The translations under genes and the position numbers were made by a program. Below are positions 42,996 to 53,746 of a stretch of 64,000 bases of DNA, piece by piece. This DNA is from Anolis sagrei (Eukaryota; Chordata; Lepidosauria; Squamata; Anolidae). Numbering within the stretch: position 1 is the stretch's first letter; each line of letters opens with the position of its first letter. Below the pieces are notes generated by a model that ran no database searches, had not been told where the DNA came from, and worked only from the letters and a program-made list of their open reading frames with translations. The DNA lies in NCBI RefSeq assembly GCF_037176765.1, contig NC_090025.1, positions 1,266,552 through 1,330,551 on the forward strand, written 5' to 3'.

Positions 42996-44755
42996 TTTAT
43001 TTATTTATTTATTTATTACTGTGCTTGTATACCGCCGTTTCTCAGCCTAAATTGGCGACTCAACGCGGTTTACAACAGTACAACAAACAACAATATTCAG
43101 TTTAAAACCATAAAAAACAACATACACAATACACAATATTGGCCCGTCAATAATAATCCAATGCATCTCTTAACTAAAATCATAATCCAATTTCATCGTC
43201 CGTATTACCAATCCTTTAGTCATCACTTCATTGTACCGAATTAACCGAATGCCTGTTCGAACATCCAGGTCTTCAATCTTTTTCGAAACACCATCAGCGA
43301 GGGGGCTGATCTTACCTCCATGGGAAGGGCGTTCCAAAGCCGAGGGGCCACCACAGAAAAGGCCCTGTCTCTCGTCCCCGCCAGCCGCACCTGTGAAGCA
43401 GGTGGGATAGAGAGCAAGGCCTCCCCAGAAGATCTTAGGGTCCTGGTGTAAGGAATGAATGTCTGTATGTATGTAGAAGAGCAGAAGAAGCAGGCCTGAC
43501 CAACATGGAGTCCCCGCAAAGCATTATGTGGGACGGCTTTGGCAGCTGAAGCGAGGACGCAGCAAGGCATAACTGGAGGACAATGGACAATAAGGTGTGC
43601 GACCGAGCATGTAAGGAGACCATGATCATACAGGAGGTACCCCATAAATCATGAGGCCAGGAGTCTTAATGTCCCGAACTTTGGACAGAACAAAGATTTG
43701 AGAGGACTTGAAGGAGAACGGGACAACTTGACTTTTGAGATGAAGAAAAATGGATTTTGGCCTATAAATGTAGGGGGCTTCTAACGATCTGCACGTCTCC
43801 TGATCCGCGGCACCGGGACCGTCCATTCCTCTTCGGAAAGACTGATCACCTTCGCCGGAAGAGGCCTGTGTGTGCGTGAGTATGAACGAGTGTGTGTGTG
43901 CAAGAGAGCTCTCCTTGATGTGATTCTGATGTGATTATGTAATGCTGGTACTTCAATAAATGTTACATGAATAGTGGCAAAACCAAATTTGGTCTCCAAG
44001 GTGTCTCATTGATCTAAGCTACCTTACCATTCCTTATACACTCTGCACAAAAGAACAGGAACCTCTTTGGGTTCATAACACTGGTGGGCTGATAGGCAGA
44101 GATACGTTCGGATAGGTAGCTTGGGCCAGAACCGTTTAGGGCTTTAAAGGCCAACGCCAGCACTTTGAATTGAGCCCGGTAGCAGATCTGTAGCCAGTGG
44201 AGTTGGCGCAACAGGGGGGTTGTATGCTCCCTGCGCTCCGCTCCTGTTAGAATCATGGCTGCCGAGCGTTGGACTAGTTGGAGCTTCCGAGCTGTCTTCA
44301 AAGGCAACCCCACGTAGAGAGCGTTGCAGTAGTCTAAACGGGATGTAACCAGAGCGTGGACTACCGTGGCCAAGTCAGACTTCCCAAGGTACGGGCGCAG
44401 TTGGCGCACGAGTTTTAACTGTGCGAATGCTCCCCTGGTCACCGCTGAAACCTGGGGTTCCAGGCTCAGCGATGAGTCCAGGATCACACGCAAACTGCGA
44501 ACCTGCGTCTTCAGGGGGAGTGTGACCCCGTCTAACACGGGCTGTGACCCTATGCCCTGTTCGGCCTTGCGACTGACCAGGAGGACCTCTGTCTTGTCTG
44601 GATTCAATTTCAATTTGTTCGCCCCCATCCAGACCGTCACAGCGACCAAGCACCGGTTCAGGACCTCGACAGCCTCCTTAGTAGCAGGTGGGAAGGAGTG
44701 ACAGAGTTGGACATCATCCGCGTACAGATGACATCGCACTCCGAAACTCCGGGTG
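42996..44755 (-). mobile_element. L2 LINE nested in L1, split by a solo LTR
   Basis: The 3' end is the (ATTT)n run at 42,997. The minus strand codes for APRLWNALPMEVRSAPSLMV and KRLKTWMFEQAFG (43,241-43,446), then after the LTR for AFKALNGSGPSYLSERISAY up to MRCHLYADDVQLCHSFPPAT (44,739). It is 5'-truncated in the reverse transcriptase after the YADD box. Apart from the LTR the frame is open, so it is young. Confidence 0.88.
43447..44080 (+). mobile_element. Solo LTR with 4-bp target duplication
   Basis: A 634-bp block beginning TGTAAGGAATG and ending TTCATAACA interrupts the L2. The uninterrupted sequence at about 35,335 shows the exact join. CTGG flanks both sides. AATAAA lies at about 43,956, giving plus orientation. 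It is a lone LTR fossil, with the rest of the element lost by recombination. The family is unresolved. Confidence 0.8.
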
Positions 44756-44888
44756 TAGATCTTCTTCTGTTAATCCTAGCAGGAAAATTTCTGGCTTAAG
44801 GGGGACCTTTTTCTTTAAGATTTTTTGAGTTTCTTCTTTTATCTCTTTCCAAAATATAGCTGAGGCAGGGCAGGTCCACCACATGTGG
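44756..44888 (-). mobile_element. L1 LINE (outer piece 2)
   Basis: Continuation of the L1 at 42,465. The minus strand codes for HMWWTCPASAIFWKEIKEET then PLKPEIFLLGLTEED. The HMWW motif end coincides with the first unit of the minisatellite. Confidence 0.75.
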
Positions 44889-46245
44889 ATTCTCTCTCAA
44901 CATTCAAGATGGCCACCCTTTCCAAAATTATTATTATTATTATTATCATTATTATTATTATTAGCTGAGGCAGGGCAGGTCCACCACATGTGGATTCTCT
45001 CTCAACATTCAAGATGGCCACCCTTTCCAAAATTATTATTATTATTATTATCATTATTATTATTATTAGCTGAGGCAGGGCAGGTCCACCACATGTGGAT
45101 TCTCTCTCAACATTCAAGATGGCCACCCTTTCCAAAATTATTATTATTATTATTATCATTATTATTATTATTAGCTGAGGCAGGGCAGGTCCACCACATG
45201 TGGATTCTCTCTCAACATTCAAGATGGCCACCCTTTCCAAAATTATTATTATTATTATTATCATTATTATTATTATTAGCTGAGGCAGGGCAGGTCCACC
45301 ACATGTGGATTCTCTCTCAACATTCAAGATGGCCACCCTTTCCAAAATTATTATTATTATTATTATCATTATTATTATTATTAGCTGAGGCAGGGCAGGT
45401 CCACCACATGTGGATTCTCTCTCAACATTCAAGATGGCCACCCTTTCCAAAATTATTATTATTATTATTATCATTATTATTATTATTAGCTGAGGCAGGG
45501 CAGGTCCACCACATGGGGATTCTCTCTCAACATTCAAGATGGCCACCCTTTCCAAAATTATTATTATTATTATTATCATTATTATTATTATTAGCTGAGG
45601 CAGGGCAGGTCCACCACATGTGGATTCTCTCTCAACATTCAAGATGGCCACCCTTTCCAAAATTATTATTATTATTATTATTATTATCATTATTATTATT
45701 ATTAGCTGAGGCAGGGCAGGTCCACCACATGTGGATTCTCTCTCAACATTCAAGATGGCCACCCTTTCCAAAATTATTATTATTATTATTATCATTATTA
45801 TTATTATTAGCTGAGGCAGGGCAGGTCCACCACATGGGGATTCTCTCTCAACATTCAAGATGGCCACCCTTTCCAAAATTATTATTATTATTATTATCAT
45901 TATTATTATTATTAGCTGAGGCAGGGCAGGTCCACCACATGTGGATTCTCTCTCAACATTCAAGATGGCCACCCTTTCCAAAATTATTATTATTATTATT
46001 ATTATTATCATTATTATTATTATTAGCTGAGGCAGGGCAGGTCCACCACATGTGGATTCTCTCTCAACATTCAAGATGGCCACCCTTTCCAAAATTATTA
46101 TTATTATTATTATTATTATCATTATTATTATTATTAGCTGAGGCAGGGCAGGTCCACCACATGGGGATTCTCTCTCAACATTCAAGATGGCCACCCTTTC
46201 CAAAATTATTATTATTATTATTATTATCATTATTATTATTATTAT
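44858..46245. repeat. 105-bp minisatellite, ~13 units
   Basis: Units start at AGCTGAGGCAGGGCAGG near 44,858, 44,963, 45,068 and so on to 46,136. Each holds an L1 piece (CCACCACATGTGG), then CAACATTCAAGATGGCCACC, then an ATT run with one ATC. Most are 105 bp, a multiple of three, so both strands stay open by chance. Units 7, 10 and 13 have CATGGGG, and units 8, 11 and 12 are 6 bp longer, so the last part expanded in blocks of three. Confidence 0.92.
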
Positions 46246-46440
46246 TTTGTGTGGGTATATGAGAGAATGAGTGTGCGTGTTTATTTTATTTTATTTTTGT
46301 GGGGGGTGGTGGGTTTTTTTCTTCCTTGTGTGGGTATATGGAGGAAAGTGTGTGTGTTATTGACTTGTCTATCTGGTGGAGACAGGATTCATAGGAAAGG
46401 GGTTCAATGATTGGAGTGTGTGTGTAATGAACTCATACCT
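46246..46440. other. Unassigned sequence
   Basis: GT-rich, with GTGTGGGTATATG twice (46,249 and 46,329). No gene recognised. Confidence 0.35.
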
Positions 46441-46790
46441 TTTATTTATTTATTTATTTATTTATTTCTGGTACTTTTGCCCCGCCCTTCTCAACCCCCG
46501 GAGGGGGACTCAGGGCGGCTTACAAAAAAGGCAGAATTCGATGCCTATACAAATTTACACATAATATACAAAAATATACAAAAGAACAAATATACAAAAA
46601 TGTAATTAAAACGATTATCACAATTAAAACATCAGCAACCGGTACATAAGACATTATATAAAACATCATATAAAAACATCAAATAAAAGTCATTCTTATA
46701 ATCAGCGTTTCGTTTCCAGAGTTCCACATGTCCAATCCGTTAGTCATTTCCTAGCCATCAATGGAGTTCTTTCTTTATTTGCCCACTTCA
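46441..46790 (-). mobile_element. LINE/SINE 3' region
   Basis: (TTTA)n at the left, then CCCCGCCCTTCTCAACCCCC and GACTCAGGGCGGCTTAC. On the minus strand this is the GCCGCCCTGAGT...GGGCGGGG 3' end common to reptile LINEs and SINEs. Confidence 0.65.
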
Positions 46791-46792
46791 TA

Positions 46793-48003
46793 AAATCATA
46801 GAATCATAGAATCATAGAATCCTAGAGTTGGAAGAGACCTCATGGGCCATCATCCAGTCCAACCCCATTCTGCCAAGAAGCAGGAATATTGCATTCAAAG
46901 CACCCCTGACAGATGGCCATCCAGCCTCTGTTTCAAAGCTTCCAAAGAAGGAGCCTCCACCACACTCCGGGGCAGAGAGTTCCACTGCTGAACGGCTCTC
47001 ACAGTCAGGAAGTTCTTCCTCATGTTCAGATGGAATCTCCTCTCTTGTAGTTTGAAGCCATTGTTCCATTGCGTCCTAGTCTCCAGGGAAGCAGAAGGGA
47101 AGCTTGCTCCCTCCTCCTCCCTGTGGCTTCCTCTCACATATTTATACATGGCTATCATATCTCCTCTCAGCCTTCTCTTCTTCAGGCTAAACATGCCCAG
47201 TTCCCTAAGCCGCTCCTCATAGGGCTTGTTCTCCAGACCCTTGATCATTTTAGTCGCCCTCCTCTGGACACAGTATTCCAGCTTAGAGTCAATATCTCTC
47301 TTGAATTGTGGTGCCCAGAATTGGACACAATATTCCAGGTGTGGACTAACCAAAGCGGAATAGAGGGGTAGCATCACTTCCTTAGATCTAGACACTATGC
47401 TCCTATTGATGCAGGTCAAAATCCCATTGGCTTTTTTTGCCGCCACATCACATTCCTGGCTCATGTTCAACTTGTTGTCCACGAGGACTCCAAGATCTTT
47501 TTCACACGTACTGCTCTCGAGCCAGGCATTGTCCCCCATTCTGTATCTTTGCATTTCATTTTTTCTGCCAAAGTGGAGTATCTTGCATTTGTCACTGTTG
47601 AACTTCATTTTGTTAGTTTTGGCCCATCATCTCTCTAATCTGTCAAGATCGTTTTGAATCCTGCTCCTGTCCTCTGGACTATTGGCTATCCCTCCCAATT
47701 TGGTGTCGTCTGCAAACTTGATGATCCTGCCTTCTAGCCCTTCATCTAAGTCATTAATAAAGATCCTGATCAGGACCGGGCCCAGGACGGAACCCTGCTT
47801 GTGGCACTCCGCTCGTCACTTCTTTCCAAGATGAAGAGGAAGCATTGGTGAGCACTCTCTGTGTTCGTCCACTTAACCAATTACAGATCCACCTCACCGT
47901 AGTTTTGCCTAGCCCACATTGGACTAGTTTCCTTGCCAGAAGGTCATGGGGGACCTTGTCAAAGAAGGCCTTCCTGAAATCCAGGTACGCTACATCCACG
48001 GCA
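46793..48003 (-). mobile_element. CR1 LINE, longer copy
   Basis: The minus strand has the usual C-terminal region, 237 open codons (MKFNSDKCKILHFGRKNEMQ to [13 protein letters not shown]). Further 5' is reverse-transcriptase sequence (VDVAYLDFRKAFFDKVPHDL, KTTVRWICNWLSGRTQRVL). A 10-base insertion near 47,272 and a break near 47,780 disturb it. It ends against an L2 near 48,003. Confidence 0.9.
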
Positions 48004-49098
48004 TTCCAAATGCCTGGTCCCAGATCCATGTTTTTAGTTTTCTCCTGAAAGAAAGGAGCGAAGTTGCAGATCTGATTTCCCCGGGGAGTGAATTCCACAG
48101 GCGGGGGGCCACCACCGAGAAGGCCCTGCTCCTCGTCCCCGCCAATCTCACCTGTGATAGAGGCGGGGTCGAGAGCAGGACCTCCCCAGAAGATCTTAGG
48201 CTCCGGGGTGGGACGTAGAGGGAGATCCGTTCGGACAGATACGCTGGGCCGGAACCGTATAGGGTTTTATAGGTCAAAACCAGCACCTTGAATTGTGCCA
48301 GTGTGCCGGTTTGCTTGCTAGGCCGCAGCCTGGGAGTCAGTGAGTCGGCCTCCATGTTGGTAAAGGCAGAGAGGCAAGGGGGGGAGCCAGCTAACTCCTG
48401 ATTGGCTCAGACCCTTAGGGGAGGAGTTGAAGGAGTGTGTAAAAAGGCTGTACTTCCTGTCAGAGGGGGAGAAGAATGATTTGATCTTAGAGAGAGATGG
48501 TTTTGATCTAAAAGGGAGAAGAGGGATTTGATCTAAAAGAGATAGGATTAGGATTTTCAGGCAAGGAGAAGAGAGTTTCTGAGTCAGTTAGAATTAGACT
48601 GGGAGGGAATAATAGAGGGCAAGTGCTTCAGGGTACTTTGGCTTTGACAGTCAAAGAGAAGGCTTGTTGACTTGTATTTGGAGAGTCCCCCTGACTCCGC
48701 AACAGCGAGGCGGTGGGTCAAAAGGTTGTGGTCGACTGTGTGAAATGCTGCTGTGAGATCCAATAACACAAGCAGCGCTGACCCACCCTGGTCAAGCTGG
48801 CATCGAAGGTGATCCGTGATGGAGACCAGCACAGTCTCTGTCCCGTGCCCCGCACGGAAGCCGGACTGGAAGGGATCTCGTCCGGCTGTGTCGTCTAGGA
48901 ATTGCTGCAACGGCTCCGCTGCTGCCCTCTCCATCACCTTGCCCAGGAACGAGAGATTCAAAACTGGGCGGTAACTGGAGGGAACCGAGGGATCTAAATC
49001 TGGTTTCTTCAGCAGGGGAGAGACCATCGCCTCTTTTAAACCCTCTGGAAAAACTCCTTGCTCAAGGGAGCTGTTTATAATCTTCAACAGAGGGTCGC
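48004..49098 (-). mobile_element. L2-type LINE split by an LTR
   Basis: The minus strand codes for FKVLVLTYKTLYGSGPAYLS and APRLWNSLPGEIRSATSLLS (48,004-48,298). Beyond the LTR it codes for PLLKKPDLDPSVPSSYRPV, FQSGFRAGHGTETVLVSITD and LLDLTAAFHTVDHNLLTHRL (about 48,690-49,098). The middle of the reverse transcriptase is missing between the pieces. Confidence 0.8.
48299..48690 (+). mobile_element. LTR-like fragment inside L2
   Basis: Starts TGTGCCGGTTTGC and has GGGGGAGCCAGCTAACTCC and GTGTAAAAAGGCTGTACTTC, a layout like the LTRs at 49,099 and 63,211. It is a fossil fragment and the borders are approximate. Confidence 0.5.
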
Positions 49099-50733
49099 TG
49101 TGACGATGTGTAAGTTTTATTCCTTTGGTTATGTGTAGTTTGGACAATGGTTTAGGGATGGTAAGTATGGGAGATTATGTTTTGTTGGAGAGAGTGGCTT
49201 GATGTTAGCTAAGTTGCCATAGCAACAGGGGCGGAGCCAACCGCCTCTTCAGAGGCAGCTGTGTTTTAAAAAGTCAGTCAGTGGCCGGAGAGCTGCTGAG
49301 AGGACACTGAATCTTTTGGTGGAGATTCATGGAATGAGTCAGTGGCCGGAGAGCTACTGAGAGGACACTGAATCTTTTGGTGGAGATTCATGGAATGAGT
49401 CAGTGGCCGGAGAGCTACTGAGAGGACACTGAATCTTTTGGTGGAGATTCAGAGAATGAGTCAGTGGCCGGAGAGCTACTGAGAGGACACTGAATCTTTT
49501 GGTGGAGATTCATGGAATGAGTCAGTGGCCGGAGAGCTACTGAGAGGACACTGAATCTTTTGGTGGAGATTCATGGAATGAGTCAGTGGCCGGAGAGCTA
49601 CTGAGAGGACACTGAATCTTTTGGTGGAGATTCATGGAATGAGTCAGTGGCCGGAGAGCTACTGAGAGGACACTGAATCTTTTGGTGGAGATTCAGAGAA
49701 TGAGTCAGTGGCCGGAGAGCTACTGAGAGGACACTGAATCTTTTGGTGGAGATTCATGGAATGAGTCAGTGGCCGGAGAGCTACTGAGAGGACACTGAAT
49801 CTTTTGGTGGAGATTCATGGAATGAGTCAGTGGCCGGAGAGCTACTGAGAGGACACTGAATCTTTTGGTGGAGATTCATGGAATGAGTCAGTGGCCGGAG
49901 AGCTACTGAGAGGACACTGAATCTTTTGGTGGAGATTCAGAGAATGAGTCAGTGGCCGGAGAGCTACTGAGAGGACACTGAATCTTTTGGTGGAGATTCA
50001 TGGAATGAGTCAGTGGCCGGAGAGCTACTGAGAGGACACTGAATCTTTTGGTGGAGATTCATGGAATGAGTCAGTGGCCGGAGAGCTACTGAGAGGACAC
50101 TGAATCTTTTGGTGGAGATTCATGGAATGAGTCAGTGGCCGGAGAGCTACTGAGAGGACACTGAATCTTTTGGTGGAGATTCAGGGAATGTGTCTGTAGC
50201 CAGTGTGCTATAGGGAAAAACTGAATCTCTTGGAGATTCAGGGAATCAATTGGTGACCAATGTGGTTGCAGAGAAGGACCCGGTACAGGGGGTTGTTGAT
50301 TCTGAATTAAGAATCAAGGTTTGGCTGGGTTTAAGCCTGTTGTGCCAGCTGTGAAACCTTATGAAGTGTTTGCCTGAGTTTACTCATGAAACCTTTCCAA
50401 TGTATCCATCAAGATTTGTACCTCTTTTGAAGAACAGTTATACATTGTTATACTCCTGTTAAAATAAACTTGTTACTTTTTCCTCAAGCCTTGCCTGATA
50501 CAGTTCCTTATAAGCTGAACAGCCTGGAATAATAAAGTCAGGCCAGGAAAGTAAACGCTACGCTATCACTGAAACAAAGCCTTCTGTAATTAACAGTTCC
50601 TTTGTAAAGTAGTTCCTAGGCTGATATTGATCGTTGCCCAGCTTCCCTCATAGATTAGGTGGCAGTGGGTGTTTTACCATGTGCGCCTTCACATTTGGTG
50701 GCATTCGGTGGCATTAATACAGTCTTCTTTACA
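49099..50733 (+). mobile_element. LTR of a retrotransposon, enlarged by a minisatellite
   Basis: Begins TGTGACGATG and ends TCTTCTTTACA, directly followed by ATTGGTGGCAGCAG, which looks like the primer-binding region of an LTR element. AATAAA lies at about 50,463. GGGGCGGAGCCAA near 49,229 is shared with the LTR at 63,211. About 930 bp of the length is the 61-bp minisatellite. Confidence 0.65.
49277..50196 (+). repeat. 61-bp minisatellite, 15 units in a 4-unit pattern
   Basis: GTGGCCGGAGAGCTACTGAG recurs every 61 bp from 49,281 to 50,135, then decays over one to two more units. A variant with TTCAGAGAATGAG recurs every fourth unit (near 49,449, 49,694 and 49,938), so the array grew as 244-bp blocks. 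Confidence 0.92.
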
Positions 50734-51832
50734 ATTGGTGGCAGCAGTTTAATAACGACTTCCTCACAGTCGCGTAATCCCTCCAAGCAGGATTTCACCA
50801 ACCAAGAGGGACACGGATCGAGGGAGCAAGTGGTCGGTCTAGAATTTATCCTTCTAGGAAAAATTCAAACCTCTGTGGTCTGTTAACTCTACACATGCTA
50901 GGCAGCTTTTACAAACACATGATCACAGCTTTAAAAACACACACTTTGAAATTTCCCAATAAATCAAACACAGCAGCAACAGTTGAGACCACTGACGGGG
51001 AGGGCGGGCTTTTGTGCCATTGCCTGAATTGGGAGGGAGTGGGGTTGGGGGAGTTGGCACTGGAGGCACAGAGGATAACCACAAATGTGGCACCAATTCC
51101 TGTTGTTCATTCCTTGGATGCCTCTTGTTGTTCTCAACACTTTTTACAAACGAACAATTTGGCACTTGAAATTGCTGATTCAATGATGAACAGAGGCAGA
51201 TGGACCTCAAAGAGAGCAGTCCAAAGATCCCTGGCTCAAATGTTATTATCTAAGAGCCTGCAGGAAGTCAGAGTGAAGAGCATAACTTAGCATCATAGAG
51301 ACTATCAATCATATGATCGCTCTACAAGTCTTCGCATTACATCTGAAGACAACACACTGCTTGGAGAGTTATTAGCACTTCAGCCCTGGCTGGAAGGTCG
51401 GGCATTACCATTAGAAATGAGTTAGTGGATCCTCAAATCCGCCCTCTTTTTACTGGTCCAGATTCTTATCCCATTTTTCCATCGAGTCCCAGCAGTAAAT
51501 CCATAGACAGCTCTCCTGTTAGGGTTTCTCCACTCCTAGTGTTCCAATTTGAGACTCCATCCATGTCTGCAGCCCCTGTTCAATCTGCTACCCTTTCTCG
51601 CCCAAGGACGCTCCCCCTGTTCAGTCCTCCCAACGCTCTTGACGATTCCTTTTTTTCATTGTCATTGGAAACTCCTCTAACTGCCAGCCAAAATAGATTG
51701 CAATGTAGCTCCCCTTCATTGGAGAGTTGATTAGACCCCCAGGATGCCAGTCTTAATAATTCTATTGCCCAGGGGGAGGGGGGGGGTTCTGGTTGGGGGG
51801 AACCATTGAGGTTGTGCGGGGGAGGCAGAATG
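50734..51832 (+). mobile_element. Probable internal remains of the LTR element
   Basis: Follows the presumed primer site. It holds short frames rich in Pro and Ser (51,425-51,730) and others with no recognised domain. Assigned by position only; it is a broken fossil. Confidence 0.35.
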
Positions 51833-52200
51833 TGTCGTCTGCAAACTTGATGATCATGCCTTCTCGCCCTTCATCTAAGTCATTAATAAAGATGTTGAAC
51901 AGGACCGGGCCCAGGACGGAACCCTGCGGATAGCACTCCACTTGTCACTTCTTTCCGGGATGAAGAGGAGGAAGCCTTGGGGAGAATCATCCTCTGGGTT
52001 TGTCCATTTAACCAATTCCAGATCCACCTCACCGTAGTTTTGCCTCGCCCATATTGGACTCATTTCCTTGCCAGAAGGTAATGGGGGACCTTGTCAAAGA
52101 AGGCCTTCCTGAAATCCAGACACACTACATCCACGGCATTCCCCGCATCTACCCAGCTTGTAACTCTATCAAAAAAAGAGACCAGATTAGTCTGGCATGA
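51833..52200 (-). mobile_element. CR1 LINE fragment, upstream reverse-transcriptase part
   Basis: The minus strand shows VDVVCLDFRKAFFDKVPHYL and the region of CGTCTGCAAACTTGATGATC, the CR1 part 5' of the usual ends. Frames are broken and the 3' end is missing. Confidence 0.75.
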
Positions 52201-52344
52201 CTTGTCTATGGATAGCAGGCTCCTTAGGCATGAAAAATAGAAGAACAGCACCTTCCCGTGGCCAGAAACTGAGCATGACCTCTGGAAGCTGGAAATGGAA
52301 AAGGGGGAAGGCCTCTACCTTATCTGTGTTGTTGTACTCCAGAG
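52201..52344. other. Unassigned element fragment
   Basis: Not recognised. It joins the CR1 piece on the left and the LTR-like sequence on the right. Confidence 0.3.
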
Positions 52345-53746
52345 CACAAGCACCTCTGACTTGAAACACCACACCAGCTTGGTAAAATCAGCAAGCAGTT
52401 TATTGTAGAATATATGTCGGCAAAGCAGTAAAAAAAATACTAAAACAGTAAAAGTCCAAAATCCAAGATAATCCATAAACTTGAAAAGTAAACCAGGTCC
52501 ATTAGTACATAGAAATCCATGAAGCAAGGCACTTGAAACTGTGAAGCAAAACAGCAAGAACTCTTAGGCAAAAACTTAAATTTGGCAAGGACTTGATACA
52601 TGAAACACTTGAAAATGAAACCAGCATGAATTAACAATGTTGACTCGACTGAGGCACTTGAAACATTGAGCACTTGAAAATGAAACCAGCACAAATTAAC
52701 AATGTTGACTCGACTGAGGCACTTGAAACATAGAGCACTTGAAAATGAAACCAGCATGAATTAACAATGTTGACTCGACTGAGGCACTAGACTCCATGAA
52801 ACATAGAGCACTTGAAAATGAAACCAGCATGAATTAACAATGTTGACTCGACTGAGGCACTAGACTCCATGAAACATTGAGCACTTGAAAATGAAACCAG
52901 CATGAATTAACAAAGTTGACTCAACTGAGGCACTTGAAACATAAAGCACTTGAAAATGAAACCAGCATGAATTAACAATGTTGACTCAATTGAGGCACTG
53001 GACTCCATGAAACACAGAGCACTTGAAAATGAAACCAGTATGAATTAACAAAGTTGACTCGACTGAGGCACTTGAAACATAAAGCACTTGAAAATGAAAC
53101 CAGCATGAATTAACAATGTTGACTCGACTGAGGGACTAGACTCCATGAAACATAGAGCACTTGAAAATGAAACCAGTATGAATTAACAAAGTTGACTCAA
53201 CTGAGGCACTTGAAACATAGAGCACTTGAAAATGAAACCAGCATGAATTAACAATGTTGACTCAACTGAGGCACTTGAAACATAGAGCACTTGAAAATGA
53301 AACCAGCATGAATTAACAATGTTGACTCGACTGAGGCACTAGACTCCAATGAATCATTATAAACCTTTTCCAAAGGCCGAAACTTTCTCACTTCCCCATT
53401 AGATAACAGTTTGTTATCTTTCTTTGGTTGTAAACAAGCGGTGCGCCTGAGATTCTGCCTCTGTTTACTAAAACACTGCTTTCTGTCCAAGGTTACACTC
53501 TTCTCTCCCTCTCAACCTGGCAAATCAATCTCGACATCATTTTCAGGCAATTGCTCTGAGAAAAGTGGTGAAAGGTCTTTCCCAGGAATGTGACCTTGCT
53601 CAGGACTCTCTTCTGAACCTAGTTCCATCCCGGGAAAACCCACAGCCCCAGGCCCATCATCAGGAACATCATCCCCATTCCCATTATGCACATTAATATG
53701 AACATGTTGGGAATCAAATGCTGTTGGGCTCAAAATAACCCTCTCT
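52345..53746 (-). mobile_element. LTR-element remains with minisatellite
   Basis: On the minus strand an AATAAA (ACAATAAACTGC near 52,402) and a terminal region suggest an LTR. Upstream lies a short Gly/Asp-rich coding remnant (53,512-53,746), perhaps the end of an internal ORF. The family is unresolved and the element is broken. It is cut at 53,746 by the L1 and may continue at 57,197-57,480 and 58,746-59,147. Confidence 0.45.
52595..53345. repeat. 64/78-bp minisatellite, ~11 units
   Basis: Units contain GAGCACTTGAAAATGAAACC and AACAATGTTGACTCGACTGA. Long units carry an additional CTAGACTCCATGAAA. Long and short forms alternate irregularly from about 52,600 to 53,345. Confidence 0.9.

Noticed and set aside
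44839-46262. Open frames of about 460 codons on both strands with poly-Ile or poly-Leu stretches
   Set aside because: The frame stays open only because the 105-bp minisatellite unit is a multiple of three. Both strands are open at once, and there is no start context or domain.
51425-51730. 101-codon Pro/Ser-rich frame as an independent gene
   Set aside because: It lies in probable LTR-element internal sequence, and no domain supports a host gene.
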